From Sinomicrobium sp. (GTDB lineage Bacteria > Bacteroidota > Bacteroidia > Flavobacteriales > Flavobacteriaceae), in the NCBI GenBank assembly GCA_029266035.1, contig JAJUFH010000001.1, positions 62,001-126,000 of the forward strand: DNA of 64,000 nucleotides, read 5' to 3'. Positions 1 through 8,898 of this stretch are shown piece by piece. Both the position numbers and the translations under genes were made by a program. Positions within the stretch are counted from its first letter, which is position 1; every line of letters starts with the position of its first letter. Under the pieces are notes generated by a model, which made no database searches, was not told where the DNA came from, and saw only the letters and a program-made list of their open reading frames with translations.

Positions 1-1
1 C

Positions 2-424
2 TATCTCGGAGCCACCAAAATATTTGACGGAAAACGCATAATTACCGTAATTCCGGAAAATGAAGAAGTCGTGATCGAAAGTCCGGATTCGGAAGATGAA
101 AACACCATTACTCCCTCCAAAATGCTCACCTTTTACTCCGAGGGCTACAATTACAGCTGGGACATTCTTCAGAATGTGAGGGGAAGACAAATACAGTACG
201 TCAAGCTCGTACCGATAGATACTCACGCAGAAGCCAAAGAAATCTTACTCGGTATCGACGTGCAAACCAAACATATTTACAACCTCATTCAAACTGGGCA
301 AAACGGAACAAAAACCACCATTACGGTCAATTCGTTTAAGACAGATCAGCCGTTATCTGCCAATCTGTTCAATTTTAATGCAAAAAAGTACGAAGACGAA
401 GGCTATTATATCATAAATCAATAA
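2..424 (+). CDS. lolA: LolA-like outer-membrane lipoprotein carrier, 5'-truncated by window edge
   Basis: Only the last 140 residues are in the window; the frame is open to base 2, so the start lies upstream. The visible part begins YLGATKIFDGKR and has the alternating short beta-strands expected of a LolA/LolB half-barrel. LolA is a periplasmic chaperone that carries lipoproteins from the inner to the outer membrane. The LptF/LptG-type permease follows after 38 bp on the same strand and RibB comes next, a gene order I recall from flavobacteria, where FtsK often precedes LolA. The family call rests on the partial sequence and this context. Confidence 0.75.
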   Translation, partial: YLGATKIFDGKRIITVIPENEEVVIESPDSEDENTITPSKMLTFYSEGYNYSWDILQNVRGRQIQYVKLVPIDTHAEAKEILLGIDVQTKHIYNLIQTGQNGTKTTITVNSFKTDQPLSANLFNFNAKKYEDEGYYIINQ

Positions 425-462
425 CTGCAAACATCTCCAGAGCTGGCAACTCGGTTCTGAGG

Positions 463-1986
463 TTGAATTTTCCGACTTTGAAAATCCTCGATCGCTACAT
501 CTTATCCCGCTTCTTGTTCAACTTCATCAGTTGTTTTACCATACTTATGGTCATCTTTATTTTTCAGGCGATCTGGCTCTTTATCGATGACCTTGCGGGA
601 AAGGGACTCGATTTGTGGGTTATCGGTAAATTCTTACTCTATTACTCCCCTAGCTTAGTACCAACCGTACTCCCTTTTACCGTACTTCTGGCCTCCTTGA
701 TGACTTTTGGAAGCTTTGCCGAAAATTATGAGTTTGCCGCCATGAAATCGTCTGGCATCTCGTTGTACAGAGCTATGAAAAGCCTTATCGTATTTATGAT
801 TGCCCTCGGAGCATTTACCTTTTACTTCGCCAATAGCATTATCCCAAAAGCTGAGTTTAAAGCCTACAACCTGAGGAAGAATATCGCCAAGGTAAAGCCA
901 GCCCTGGCAATTTCCGAAGGTATGTTCAACGACATAGAAGACATGAACATCAAAGTGGAGAAAAAATATGGAGAAGACGACCGTATGCTCAAAAACGTTA
1001 TCCTCCACAAGAAAAACTCAAGAGGCGAAAACCTATTGGTCATTAAAGCCAAAGACGGCGAACTCATCAGCAGTGAAAATTCAGACATATTAAAGCTAAA
1101 ACTAATAGACGGTTATTATTACGAAGATCAAAAACCTTCAAACCCGAGAAATCGAGATAACTACCCTCACGCCAAGGCTAAATTTGAGTTTTACACCCTC
1201 AATATGGATCTCTCAGAAGTAAATGATGTGGATCTGGAAGACGAGAGTTACAACACGTACAAAATGTACAACGTAGGTGAACTAGGAGTGCTTATAGATT
1301 CGATAGAAGATCACAACAGCACGGCTATTTATAATTTCGGCGATAATATATACAAACGCAGTGGAATCACCACCATAAAACGTTCACTGATCCGAGAGGA
1401 ACAGAAGGAGGAGGAGAGAGACAGCCTAATCGAAGAAAAAGACACTCTTGTACTTACTTCACCTGACAAGGACTTTCTATCGCTTTTTGAGGTGAATAAA
1501 AAACAACAAATTATAGAGATAGCCCGAGGTAATATCACCAATATTGCCAATACGGTAAATGCGAAGAAAGACGAACTGCTCCGCAAAGATATGGTGCTCA
1601 ACTATTACCTGATGGCCATGCACAGCAAATACGCCTTGGCATTTGCCTGTGTCATACTGTTTTTCGTAGGGGCACCACTCGGAGCTATTATACGAAAAGG
1701 CGGACTTGGACTTCCAATGGTGGTGGGGATTATATTGTTTCTCACCTACCACTTTCTCGGGATGTTTGCCAGAAACTACGCCAAAGACGCCAGTATTCCC
1801 CCTATTCTGGGTTCTTGGCTCTCCACACTCGTAATGCTTCCCCTTGGAATTTTCCTGACCAGAAGAGCCACAGCCGACAAAGGTGTATTGGATACCGACA
1901 ACATAACCGAACCCGTAAAAAAGTTTTTTCAACGATTCAGAAAAACAAAAACGAAGAAACACTACGAACTACAAACTAAGAACTAA
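463..1986 (+). CDS. LptF/LptG (YjgP/YjgQ) family permease
   Basis: A 507-residue inner-membrane protein. LptF and LptG form the membrane part of the LptB2FG ABC transporter that extracts lipopolysaccharide for export. There are three hydrophobic segments near the N-terminus (about residues 13-35, 58-80, 105-125) and three near the C-terminus (about 389-410, 415-435, 445-466), around a periplasmic domain; this 3+3 layout is the family pattern. No ATG precedes the first membrane segment. The start is TTG at 463 or, more like homologues, TTG at 478, giving MKILDRYIL. The last codons (HYELQTKN) lie inside a low-complexity repeat that recurs near 48.8 kb. LptF and LptG cannot be told apart here. 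Confidence 0.88.
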   Translation: MNFPTLKILDRYILSRFLFNFISCFTILMVIFIFQAIWLFIDDLAGKGLDLWVIGKFLLYYSPSLVPTVLPFTVLLASLMTFGSFAENYEFAAMKSSGISLYRAMKSLIVFMIALGAFTFYFANSIIPKAEFKAYNLRKNIAKVKPALAISEGMFNDIEDMNIKVEKKYGEDDRMLKNVILHKKNSRGENLLVIKAKDGELISSENSDILKLKLIDGYYYEDQKPSNPRNRDNYPHAKAKFEFYTLNMDLSEVNDVDLEDESYNTYKMYNVGELGVLIDSIEDHNSTAIYNFGDNIYKRSGITTIKRSLIREEQKEEERDSLIEEKDTLVLTSPDKDFLSLFEVNKKQQIIEIARGNITNIANTVNAKKDELLRKDMVLNYYLMAMHSKYALAFACVILFFVGAPLGAIIRKGGLGLPMVVGIILFLTYHFLGMFARNYAKDASIPPILGSWLSTLVMLPLGIFLTRRATADKGVLDTDNITEPVKKFFQRFRKTKTKKHYELQTKN

Positions 1987-2060
1987 TCGACTACCCCATG
2001 TCTCTTCATCACCACATCTCCTCTTCTCCTCAATCTCCCCTTCTCTTTATGGCTCTTATC
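1958..2060. repeat. Low-complexity intergenic repeat at the end of the LptF/LptG gene
   Basis: Two adjacent low-complexity tracts. Bases 1958-1990 hold imperfect repeats of ACTACGAACTACAAACTA; their reverse complement shares the 13-mer TAGTTTGTAGTTC with the tract at 48792-48863. Bases 1990-2050 are a CT-rich tract whose reverse complement contains GGAGATTGAGGAGA and GAGATGTGGTGATG words, resembling the GA-rich tracts around the GNAT gene at 46.3-46.9 kb. The first tract encodes the C-terminus of the permease. Confidence 0.6.
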
Positions 2061-2073
2061 GGTCAAAAATAGG

Positions 2074-2081
2074 TATCTTTG
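2074..2081 (+). promoter_or_regulatory. Candidate -7 box for ribB
   Basis: TATCTTTG matches the Bacteroidota -7 consensus TAnnTTTG and lies 18 bp before the RibB ATG. No TTG is present at the expected -33 distance, so the call rests on the -7 box and its position. Confidence 0.5.
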
Positions 2082-2099
2082 TAGCGTAAAATTTACATT

Positions 2100-3245
2100 A
2101 TGCCTATCACAATGGAAATACCCGAAATAAAATTAAATACCATAGAAGAGGCTATAGCCGATATTCGCGCTGGAAAAATCGTAATCGTAGTAGACGATGA
2201 AGACAGAGAAAACGAAGGCGATTTTGTCGCAGCAGCAGAAATGGTCACTCCAGAATTGATCAATTTTATGGCTACTCACGGTCGCGGACTCATCTGCGCA
2301 CCACTCACGGAAAAGCGCTGTAAAGAACTAGGTTTACACGTTATGGTAAACAACAATACCGATCCTATGGAAACTGCTTTTACGGTTTCTGTAGACCTCA
2401 GAGGCCAAGGGGTTACTACCGGTATTTCTGCAGGCGACCGCGCCAAAACTGTAAAAGCGCTGATAGATCCAGATACCAAGCCTTTTGACCTAGCTCGTCC
2501 CGGACATATTTTTCCCTTAATCGCTAAAGAGGGCGGAGTTTTGAGAAGAACCGGGCATACAGAGGCAGCGATCGACCTGGCTCGACTTGCTGGACTTGAA
2601 CCTGCAGGGGTTATTGTAGAAGTGATGAACGAAGACGGCACTATGGCGCGCCTGCCACAGCTCACTGAGATCAGAGAGAAACTCGGGCTCAAACTGGTGT
2701 CTATAGAAGATCTTATCGCCTACAGAATGCAGCACGACAGCCTCATTGAAAAAAAGGAAGATTTTGACATACAAACCCGCTTTGGCAATTTTCGCCTTAG
2801 AGCTTATGTGCAAACCACCAACAAACAGGTGCATATAGCACTTACAAAAGGAAGCTGGAAACTTGGCGATCCCGTACTGACTAGAATTAATTCTACGCTG
2901 GTAAACAACGACATACTCGGAACACTGACCAACAATCCGGATAAAAAACTGGAAAATATGTTCCAAATGATTAATGAAGAAGGGCAGGGTGCTGTGGTGT
3001 TTATCAACCAACAAAATCAGTCACTCAACCTGTTACAACGTTTGGGACAACTCAAAGAGTTACAGAAAGAGGGCAATATAAAGGCCCCTAAAATGATTAT
3101 GGATCAGAAAGATTTCGGCATCGGAGCACAGATATTACACGATCTCGACATCTCTAAGGCACGTCTTATGTCGAACTCAGAACAAATAAAACGCGTGGGC
3201 TTAGTAGGTTACGGACTTGAAATAGTGGAATATGTGAATTACTGA
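2100..3245 (+). CDS. ribB: 3,4-dihydroxy-2-butanone-4-phosphate synthase with degenerate GTP cyclohydrolase II-like C-terminus
   Basis: A 381-residue cytosolic protein of riboflavin synthesis. Residues 1 to about 205 are the RibB domain, with the acidic [10 protein letters not shown] loop, [17 protein letters not shown] and the GHIFPL...HTEA region that bind ribulose 5-phosphate and metal. From about residue 220 the chain is collinear with RibA but contains no cysteine, so the zinc site (Cys-x10-Cys-x-Cys) is absent and GTP cyclohydrolase II activity is not expected. The active RibA should be encoded elsewhere. The start is the ATG at 2100; ATG 2112 is an alternative. A bidirectional terminator follows. 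Confidence 0.93.
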   Translation: MPITMEIPEIKLNTIEEAIADIRAGKIVIVVDDEDRENEGDFVAAAEMVTPELINFMATHGRGLICAPLTEKRCKELGLHVMVNNNTDPMETAFTVSVDLRGQGVTTGISAGDRAKTVKALIDPDTKPFDLARPGHIFPLIAKEGGVLRRTGHTEAAIDLARLAGLEPAGVIVEVMNEDGTMARLPQLTEIREKLGLKLVSIEDLIAYRMQHDSLIEKKEDFDIQTRFGNFRLRAYVQTTNKQVHIALTKGSWKLGDPVLTRINSTLVNNDILGTLTNNPDKKLENMFQMINEEGQGAVVFINQQNQSLNLLQRLGQLKELQKEGNIKAPKMIMDQKDFGIGAQILHDLDISKARLMSNSEQIKRVGLVGYGLEIVEYVNY

Positions 3246-3274
3246 TCACAATGCCATAACCGATGATACGAATA

Positions 3275-3307
3275 CAAAACGCCGGACATTTCACATCCGG
3301 CGTTTTG
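3275..3307. terminator. Bidirectional hairpin terminator between ribB and the aminotransferase
   Basis: Perfect 12-bp inverted repeat (CAAAACGCCGGA / TCCGGCGTTTTG) with a 9-base loop, placed between the convergent ribB (+) and aminotransferase (-). The outer stem gives a short T run on either strand, so it can terminate both transcripts. Confidence 0.8.
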
Positions 3308-3334
3308 CATTAGGCTTTATTGGGTATGCCTAAA

Positions 3335-4528
3335 TTACAATACTTTTTTCAAAGCCTTTACCATATTCTCGGCACGCTGTTCTACCTCTTCCCTGCTCCA
3401 TCCCAGTTTTATCAACACAGAAATAGTACGTCCCATCACGGCATCTGAAGCGCTGAAATCCGCTTTTTCGTAATCCGGCATAGCTGCTCTCACCTCCTCA
3501 GACACCTTGCCCAAGGTCTTTAACTTCTTGAGGTGTTCCCACTTTTTTATATAGTGCCAGTTGTTGTCAAACCAATAAAAACAACCGTCTACTCCTTCTT
3601 CAGTCAATGCCTTGTGCGCTGCTCTTGTCGTCGCTTCATCTGGAAGGAAGAAACTGAGAAAAGAATAATTTTCTTCAGCTCCTTCCGGAACTTCTCTAAA
3701 GCGTATTCCCGGAATACTTTCCAATGCCTTTCTCAATACTCCCGAATGCTGTTGCTGTATACTTAAAAACTCGTCCAATCGCCCTATCTGTGCCAGTCCT
3801 ACGGCAGCGTGTAATTCAGATATGCGATAGTTATATCCCATAAACGGGTGACTTTCTGCCCCGCGGTCCTTACCTATATGATCGTGACCGTGATCTGAAT
3901 AGTGATCGGCATTGCGGGCGTAATCGGCATTATTGGTAATGATTGCCCCTCCCTCTCCACAAGTAATAGTCTTTACATAGTCGAATGAAAAACAACCGAG
4001 ATCGCCATAGCTGCCCAAGGGTTTGCCGTTGTAGGTAGCGCCTATTGCCTGACAAGCGTCTTCCAACAAGAGGAGATTGTGTTTATCACATATCGCTTTC
4101 AGTTCGCTCAACCTCGCCGACGACCCGCACATATGTACAGGCATAATCACTCTGGTTTTGGGCGTAACTGCTTTTTCTACCGCTTTAGGATTGAGCGTCA
4201 ATGTCTCATCGATATCCATCAATACCGGAATCGCTCCAACCGATAATACTGCCTCAAAACTCGCCACAAAAGTAAAGACCGGCATAATGACCTCATCTCC
4301 CGCTCCGACCCCTGCACTGGCCAATGCCACGGTAAGCGCAGCTGTTCCACTACTCACCAATTGTGCGTGAGACACCTCCATCCTCCTACACAGTGCCTGT
4401 TCCAGCTCTCTGGCCTTCCAGTGCCCGTTGCGCATACCGTCAAAGCCATAACGCATCAATACACCACTTTCCAGTACATCGTTCAGGTGTTTTCGTTCTA
4501 AATCTCCAAAAAATTCAAATCCGGGCAT
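3335..4528 (-). CDS. DegT/DnrJ/EryC1/StrS family PLP-dependent aminotransferase
   Basis: 397 residues, the usual length for this fold-type I family, whose members transfer an amino group to keto-sugars or related ketones. Visible features are SSGTAALTVAL for cofactor phosphate binding, Asp157 in LEDACQ, which contacts the PLP ring nitrogen, and Lys186 in FDYVKTITCGEGG, the Schiff-base lysine. There is no nucleotide-sugar or glycosyltransferase gene nearby, so the substrate cannot be inferred and the gene looks monocistronic. It converges with ribB across a bidirectional terminator. Confidence 0.85.
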   Translation of the reverse strand: MPGFEFFGDLERKHLNDVLESGVLMRYGFDGMRNGHWKARELEQALCRRMEVSHAQLVSSGTAALTVALASAGVGAGDEVIMPVFTFVASFEAVLSVGAIPVLMDIDETLTLNPKAVEKAVTPKTRVIMPVHMCGSSARLSELKAICDKHNLLLLEDACQAIGATYNGKPLGSYGDLGCFSFDYVKTITCGEGGAIITNNADYARNADHYSDHGHDHIGKDRGAESHPFMGYNYRISELHAAVGLAQIGRLDEFLSIQQQHSGVLRKALESIPGIRFREVPEGAEENYSFLSFFLPDEATTRAAHKALTEEGVDGCFYWFDNNWHYIKKWEHLKKLKTLGKVSEEVRAAMPDYEKADFSASDAVMGRTISVLIKLGWSREEVEQRAENMVKALKKVL

Positions 4529-4584
4529 AGCAATATTATTTTATCAGATTAAAAATAAGGTTTTTCGAAATATTCCGGAATACC

Positions 4585-5217
4585 TTATTCAATTTCCAGC
4601 ACACTTTCACTGACTTCCTTGCGCACCTTTTCCATAGTGGCAAACACATCGTCTTCGGCTCTGTAGCCTACAGGCATGATCAATACCGATCTTAGGCCTT
4701 TCTCTTTCAATTCCAACACCTCGTCAAAACCGTCGGCTTTAAACCCCTCCATAGGGCAGGCGTCTATCTTTTCCATAGCGCATACCGTAAGCATATTTCC
4801 CAAGGCGAGATAGGCCTGATTACGCGCCCATTTTTCTATTTCCTCACTGGTTTTTTTGTTAAAATCGGCAATGAGAAAATCGCGATAGGGCTTTAGTATC
4901 TCCTCTGAAGTGTTGCGCACCGCCTTTACCTTGTCGAAATAACTTCTTATAAAGGCCTCGTCTATAGTATTCTCTATACAAAAAACAAGTAGATGCGAAG
5001 CCTCGACCACCTGTTTCTGGCCAAAAGCCAAGGGAAGTAATTTACTGCGCTTCTCGGCATTACTCACCACCACCAGCTTTACGGGCTGCAGCCCGAAAGA
5101 CAGTGCCGTGAGATTAAAAGCCTCTTTGAGTAATTCAATCTGTTTGTCATCGAGATGTCGTGTCGTATCAAATTTCTTGGTAGCATATCGCCATCTCAAC
5201 TGCTGTATGGTATTCAT
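4585..5217 (-). CDS. NAD(P)H-dependent nitroreductase-family oxidoreductase
   Basis: A 210-residue protein of the FMN-binding nitroreductase family (NfsB-like). It starts MNTIQQLRWRYATKKFD, the N-terminal region that binds FMN phosphate, and carries the family segments around SFGLQPVKLVV and GxxADxCPMEGF. Such enzymes reduce nitroaromatics, quinones or enones with NAD(P)H; the physiological substrate is unknown. The gene lies 56 bp upstream of the aminotransferase on the same strand, so co-transcription is possible. Confidence 0.85.
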   Translation of the reverse strand: MNTIQQLRWRYATKKFDTTRHLDDKQIELLKEAFNLTALSFGLQPVKLVVVSNAEKRSKLLPLAFGQKQVVEASHLLVFCIENTIDEAFIRSYFDKVKAVRNTSEEILKPYRDFLIADFNKKTSEEIEKWARNQAYLALGNMLTVCAMEKIDACPMEGFKADGFDEVLELKEKGLRSVLIMPVGYRAEDDVFATMEKVRKEVSESVLEIE

Positions 5218-5384
5218 CCTGTGCTATAATTTTGATAAAAAGGAGCAAGTCAGATCACATTCATCCTCTCTAAAAAACTGCCCCTCCCCGATACATACAA
5301 AACCCATCCGAGCGATTACACCTCTGAAGAAAACCTAATTTCAAGCCTTACAGACAGATTTAACCACTCAAAATGAGTTCCGAA

Positions 5385-5392
5385 CAAATGTA
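5385..5392 (-). promoter_or_regulatory. Candidate -7 box upstream of the nitroreductase
   Basis: TACATTTG on the minus strand fits TAnnTTTG, about 168 bp before the nitroreductase start. No -33 TTG is seen at the right distance. The rest of the 340-bp gap (5218-5557) holds only the tRNA-Pro terminator; no coding potential was seen. Confidence 0.35.
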
Positions 5393-5494
5393 AGCATTAT
5401 GCTAAAGAAAAGTAAATTATGTGTTTGGAAAAATATCGCCGCTGCTTTAGGGCATGATCCCTACTTAATATTTAAAGCAACTTTTTTATAAAAG

Positions 5495-5526
5495 AAAGGC
5501 GGTACATCTTTTGATATACCGCCTTT
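5495..5526 (-). terminator. Terminator of tRNA-Pro
   Basis: Perfect 10-bp stem (AAAGGCGGTA / TACCGCCTTT) with a 12-base loop, followed on the minus strand by TTTCTTTTAT. It lies 31 bp downstream of the tRNA-Pro 3' end. Confidence 0.8.
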
Positions 5527-5557
5527 TCAGAAACATAAATTACTCAGTTTCAATATG

Positions 5558-5630
5558 TCGGGGTGACTGGACTCGAACCAGCGACCACACGCACCCCATG
5601 CGTGTACGCTACCAACTGCGCCACACCCCG
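5558..5630 (-). tRNA. tRNA-Pro (anticodon GGG)
   Basis: The minus strand folds into a 73-nt cloverleaf: acceptor CGGGGTG/CACCCCG, D-stem GCGC/GCGT, anticodon stem CACGC/GCGTG with loop ATGGGGT (anticodon GGG, G37 as in other tRNA-Pro), and a T-arm with TTCGAGT. The discriminator base is A and CCA is not encoded. Confidence 0.95.
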
Positions 5631-5738
5631 ATTGCCCTTTGGCTTACCGGAAAAACACAGTGCTTTCCAGAAATCTGCGCGAATATACAGAAAAATTACA
5701 AGCTGAAAGCACAAAGGGTAACAAAAATATAACGCGCC

Positions 5739-7946
5739 CTATTTTTGAGGCCAACTATTGTTGTCGAGATCAACATCGGCCGTTTCCAGTTTCGGATCGA
5801 TTACAATACCCGTCAATTCCTTTTCTGAGGCGATAACTTTGGTGAGCTCTTTGTCGTTCATGCGCCATACTTCTACCGGATATCTCACAGTTTCCTTACT
5901 TCCGTCTGCATAGGTGTATTCCACAATAAGCGGCATAGGCATTCCTCCCAGCTTTTCAAAAGTGAGTTCGTAAAAGTACTTCGGATTCTTCAGAGCAGCT
6001 CTTTCTTCTGGAGAGAAATTGTCTTCAACATAGGTTTTAAGAGGTTTCCAGCGTTGCAGTGCATCGGTGTCTTTCTGCGATTGCCCTTCACCTTCTCCCA
6101 CCATAAAAACCATCGAAGTTTCGTCTATATTACGCCTTTTCAAGCTTCTTTTCATCCTCTCCGGAACCTCAGAAGCCACATAGTATTTCTTCACGTCTTT
6201 AATTCCTATATCCACCCAATCGGTTCTGTAAAACCAACCTCTCCAAAACCAGTCGAGCTCCACTCCGGAAGCGTCTTCCATAGTTCGGAAAAAGTCTTCG
6301 GGGGTAGGGTGTTTAAACATCCATCGCCTTGCATAGGTCATAAAAGCGTAGTCGAACAATTCACGTCCCATAACGGTTTCGCGAAGTATATTGAGCCCGG
6401 CAGCTACTTTTGCATAAGCATTGTTTCCTTTCTGATATAGGTTTTCAGGATTGCTCATAATAGGCGCTATACGGTCTTGATCGCCTTTCATATAATTGAC
6501 GATCTTAGAGGGTATTCCCCTACGGGATGGATAGTTGTCTTCAAAAGACTGTTCGGTAAGGTACTGAAGGAAAGAGTTAAAACCTTCGTCCATCCACGCC
6601 CACTGCCGTTCGTCTGAATTGACAATCATCGGGAAAAAATTGTGTCCAACCTCATGGATAATAACGCTTATCATTCCGTACTTAACTTGATCGGAATAGG
6701 TTCCGTCTTCATTCGGACGTCCGTGATTCCAGCAAATCATCGGGTATTCCATTCCCTGGGATTTGGCGTGAACCGATACAGCTTTAGGATAAGGGTATGC
6801 AAAAGTATGGCTGGAATACGATTTCAGCGTATGCGCTACCACTCGGGTGGAGTATTCTTCCCATAGCGGATTCCCTTCCTTAGGGTATAGCGACTGAGCC
6901 ATAACGGTGTTTCCTCCAACTTCTACGGCCATAGCGTCTAATATAAACTTCCTCGAAGTAGCAAAGGCAAAATCACGTACGTTTTCCGCCTTGTACTTCC
7001 AAGTACTCTTTTTATCTGAAAATCCTTTTTCTCTCGCTTCTGCCTCTTTTTGAGTAGCGATTACAACAGGCTTGTCGAATGACTTTTTTGCCTTTTCATA
7101 CCGCTGCATCATGGCAGGAGTATATACTTCCTGACGGTTTTGCAGTGCTCCTGTTGCATCCATAATATGGTCGGAAGGCACGGTGATATTCACTTCGTAA
7201 TCTCCAAAAGTAAGCGAGTACTCTCCACCTCCCCAGAACTGGTAATTCTGCCAGCCCTCTACATCGTCATAAGCTGCCATTCGCGGGAAAAACTGGGCTA
7301 TGACATACGATCTGTTGCCGTCTTTTTCAAAGGTCTCATATCCGCTTCGACCACCATCAGTAACGTGATTGTTGATATTGTACCACCACTTGATAGAAAA
7401 TGATATTTTCTCTCCCGGAAGTAAGGGTTTAGGTATATCTACACGCATCATAGTGAAATTGATGGTATATGGCAAGTCTTCTCCCTTAACATCCTTTACA
7501 TACTCTATATTAAAACCTCCATCGAAAGCTTCCTTCATATAATTTGAAATAAATTTCTCTTTTCGCTGAGCAGGAGGTATACGCTCTGAATTCCGAAGCA
7601 GGGCAGGCGAATCTTTCGACCGCATATTCTGATCGAGCTGCACCCAAAGATAATCTAAAGCATCGGGAGAATTGTTGGTATAGGTAATAGTCTCCTCTCC
7701 GTAAAGTCTTTTGTTGCGGTCGTCCAACTCTATGTTCATTTTGTAGTCGGCTCTTTGTTGATAGTAATCAGGACCAGGAGCCCCGGCACCGGTACGGAAT
7801 CTGTTGGGAGTTGCGAATTCCTGATACATCTGCCGAAACTTATTGGTATTGGCATGTCCCTCTTTTTCGGGTTTTTCCTGAGCCTGTATTCCAATAGTCA
7901 CCACAGACAACAGGCAGCATAAAAACAATCTGTAAATGGTCATCAA
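5739..7946 (-). CDS. Secreted M1-family zinc aminopeptidase
   Basis: 735 residues with an N-terminal signal peptide (MMTIYRLFLCC...IQAQ), so exported. The zinc site is HEVGH at residues 431-435 with the third ligand Glu454 in WMDEGF, exactly HExxH-x18-E as in gluzincin M1 peptidases. Upstream, the chain has the beta-rich N-terminal domain of the family. M1 enzymes remove N-terminal amino acids from peptides; an exported copy fits peptide scavenging. The second Met (7943) is an equally good start. The 160-bp gap to the next gene shows nothing further. Confidence 0.9.
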   Translation of the reverse strand: MMTIYRLFLCCLLSVVTIGIQAQEKPEKEGHANTNKFRQMYQEFATPNRFRTGAGAPGPDYYQQRADYKMNIELDDRNKRLYGEETITYTNNSPDALDYLWVQLDQNMRSKDSPALLRNSERIPPAQRKEKFISNYMKEAFDGGFNIEYVKDVKGEDLPYTINFTMMRVDIPKPLLPGEKISFSIKWWYNINNHVTDGGRSGYETFEKDGNRSYVIAQFFPRMAAYDDVEGWQNYQFWGGGEYSLTFGDYEVNITVPSDHIMDATGALQNRQEVYTPAMMQRYEKAKKSFDKPVVIATQKEAEAREKGFSDKKSTWKYKAENVRDFAFATSRKFILDAMAVEVGGNTVMAQSLYPKEGNPLWEEYSTRVVAHTLKSYSSHTFAYPYPKAVSVHAKSQGMEYPMICWNHGRPNEDGTYSDQVKYGMISVIIHEVGHNFFPMIVNSDERQWAWMDEGFNSFLQYLTEQSFEDNYPSRRGIPSKIVNYMKGDQDRIAPIMSNPENLYQKGNNAYAKVAAGLNILRETVMGRELFDYAFMTYARRWMFKHPTPEDFFRTMEDASGVELDWFWRGWFYRTDWVDIGIKDVKKYYVASEVPERMKRSLKRRNIDETSMVFMVGEGEGQSQKDTDALQRWKPLKTYVEDNFSPEERAALKNPKYFYELTFEKLGGMPMPLIVEYTYADGSKETVRYPVEVWRMNDKELTKVIASEKELTGIVIDPKLETADVDLDNNSWPQK

Positions 7947-8106
7947 TATAAATAATTGGTTAGTGAATGAAACTTTATCGCAAAATAGTCAATATAATTA
8001 AAATGTGGAATATTGGACTTTTAAAGTTTAGCACATCACTATAAAAACACAGTAAAAAAATGAAAATATTGTATTGATGGTAGTAAACTCTTCTGTAATT
8101 ATCGGT

Positions 8107-8889
8107 TTAATCTGCGATAACTTCAACCTTCTGTTCCTCCAAATATTTTTTCGCATATACTCGGAGGGTGTCGGATACGGCAAGGGCATCGCGGCTATTT
8201 TTCAGATAATCAAACACGGGACGAGCCTGGCAGTAGTACAAAAAATCCGGAATTTTTTCTTCGGGAACTCCCATTTCAGCAAAGAATTTATCACCTAGCT
8301 GCTGCCGCATTTCCTTCAGCGCCTTATCTTCCCTTTCCAAACGCACGTATTCTTTCAGTCGTTTTGTGCGTCCTGTAATGGCGTTTATGATGGGGTTTAA
8401 CGGAATCAATCCACTTCCGCTAGTCGCCTCAAACAATTTGCGTTCTGTTTTAGGAAGCTGTACTTTGTGAGCATTAGGCAAGCCTAAGGAAAAAGAGGTT
8501 ACACTGTCGGTTTTTATGCGCCGCATATCGGTGATGAGATTGCCGGTGAGATTTTTCACTACTACCTCATCCAGCTCGTTGACTCTTCCCCGGAGATACA
8601 CTACAAAATCTGGATTTGTCAGCATAGCTTCTGTAACTACTATGGTTTCTCTGTAAAACTGCACACCGGAAAACACCACAGAATCTCCTGCAGCTGCAGG
8701 AATTTCGAACCTGCCATTCGCATCGGTTATAGTGGCATAATCTGAGTCTGATATGTTTATGATATGTATACCTGACTTTTCGGAAGTCGGAATATTCACC
8801 CTTCCCTTTAGGCCGTTTTGCGATTGCACGCTGTACAGACACAGACAACAAAACACCGTCAAATAGCCGTATTTATTGGAATGTCCCAA
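8107..8889 (-). CDS. Exported carboxypeptidase-regulatory-like domain protein (paralogue 2 of a tandem pair)
   Basis: 260 residues with a signal peptide ending near YSVQSQ. Residues about 27-110 match the CarboxypepD_reg-like beta-sandwich seen at the N-terminus of TonB-dependent receptors: LKGRVNIP, then TITDANGRFEIPAAAGDSVV, then a VVYLRGRVNELDEVVVKN strand resembling a TonB-box region. There is no barrel or plug. The rest is charged and helical. It lies 9 bp downstream of a paralogue with the same plan, probably in one operon. The molecular role is unknown. Confidence 0.7.
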   Translation of the reverse strand: MGHSNKYGYLTVFCCLCLYSVQSQNGLKGRVNIPTSEKSGIHIINISDSDYATITDANGRFEIPAAAGDSVVFSGVQFYRETIVVTEAMLTNPDFVVYLRGRVNELDEVVVKNLTGNLITDMRRIKTDSVTSFSLGLPNAHKVQLPKTERKLFEATSGSGLIPLNPIINAITGRTKRLKEYVRLEREDKALKEMRQQLGDKFFAEMGVPEEKIPDFLYYCQARPVFDYLKNSRDALAVSDTLRVYAKKYLEEQKVEVIAD

Positions 8890-8898
8890 GATATTGAG

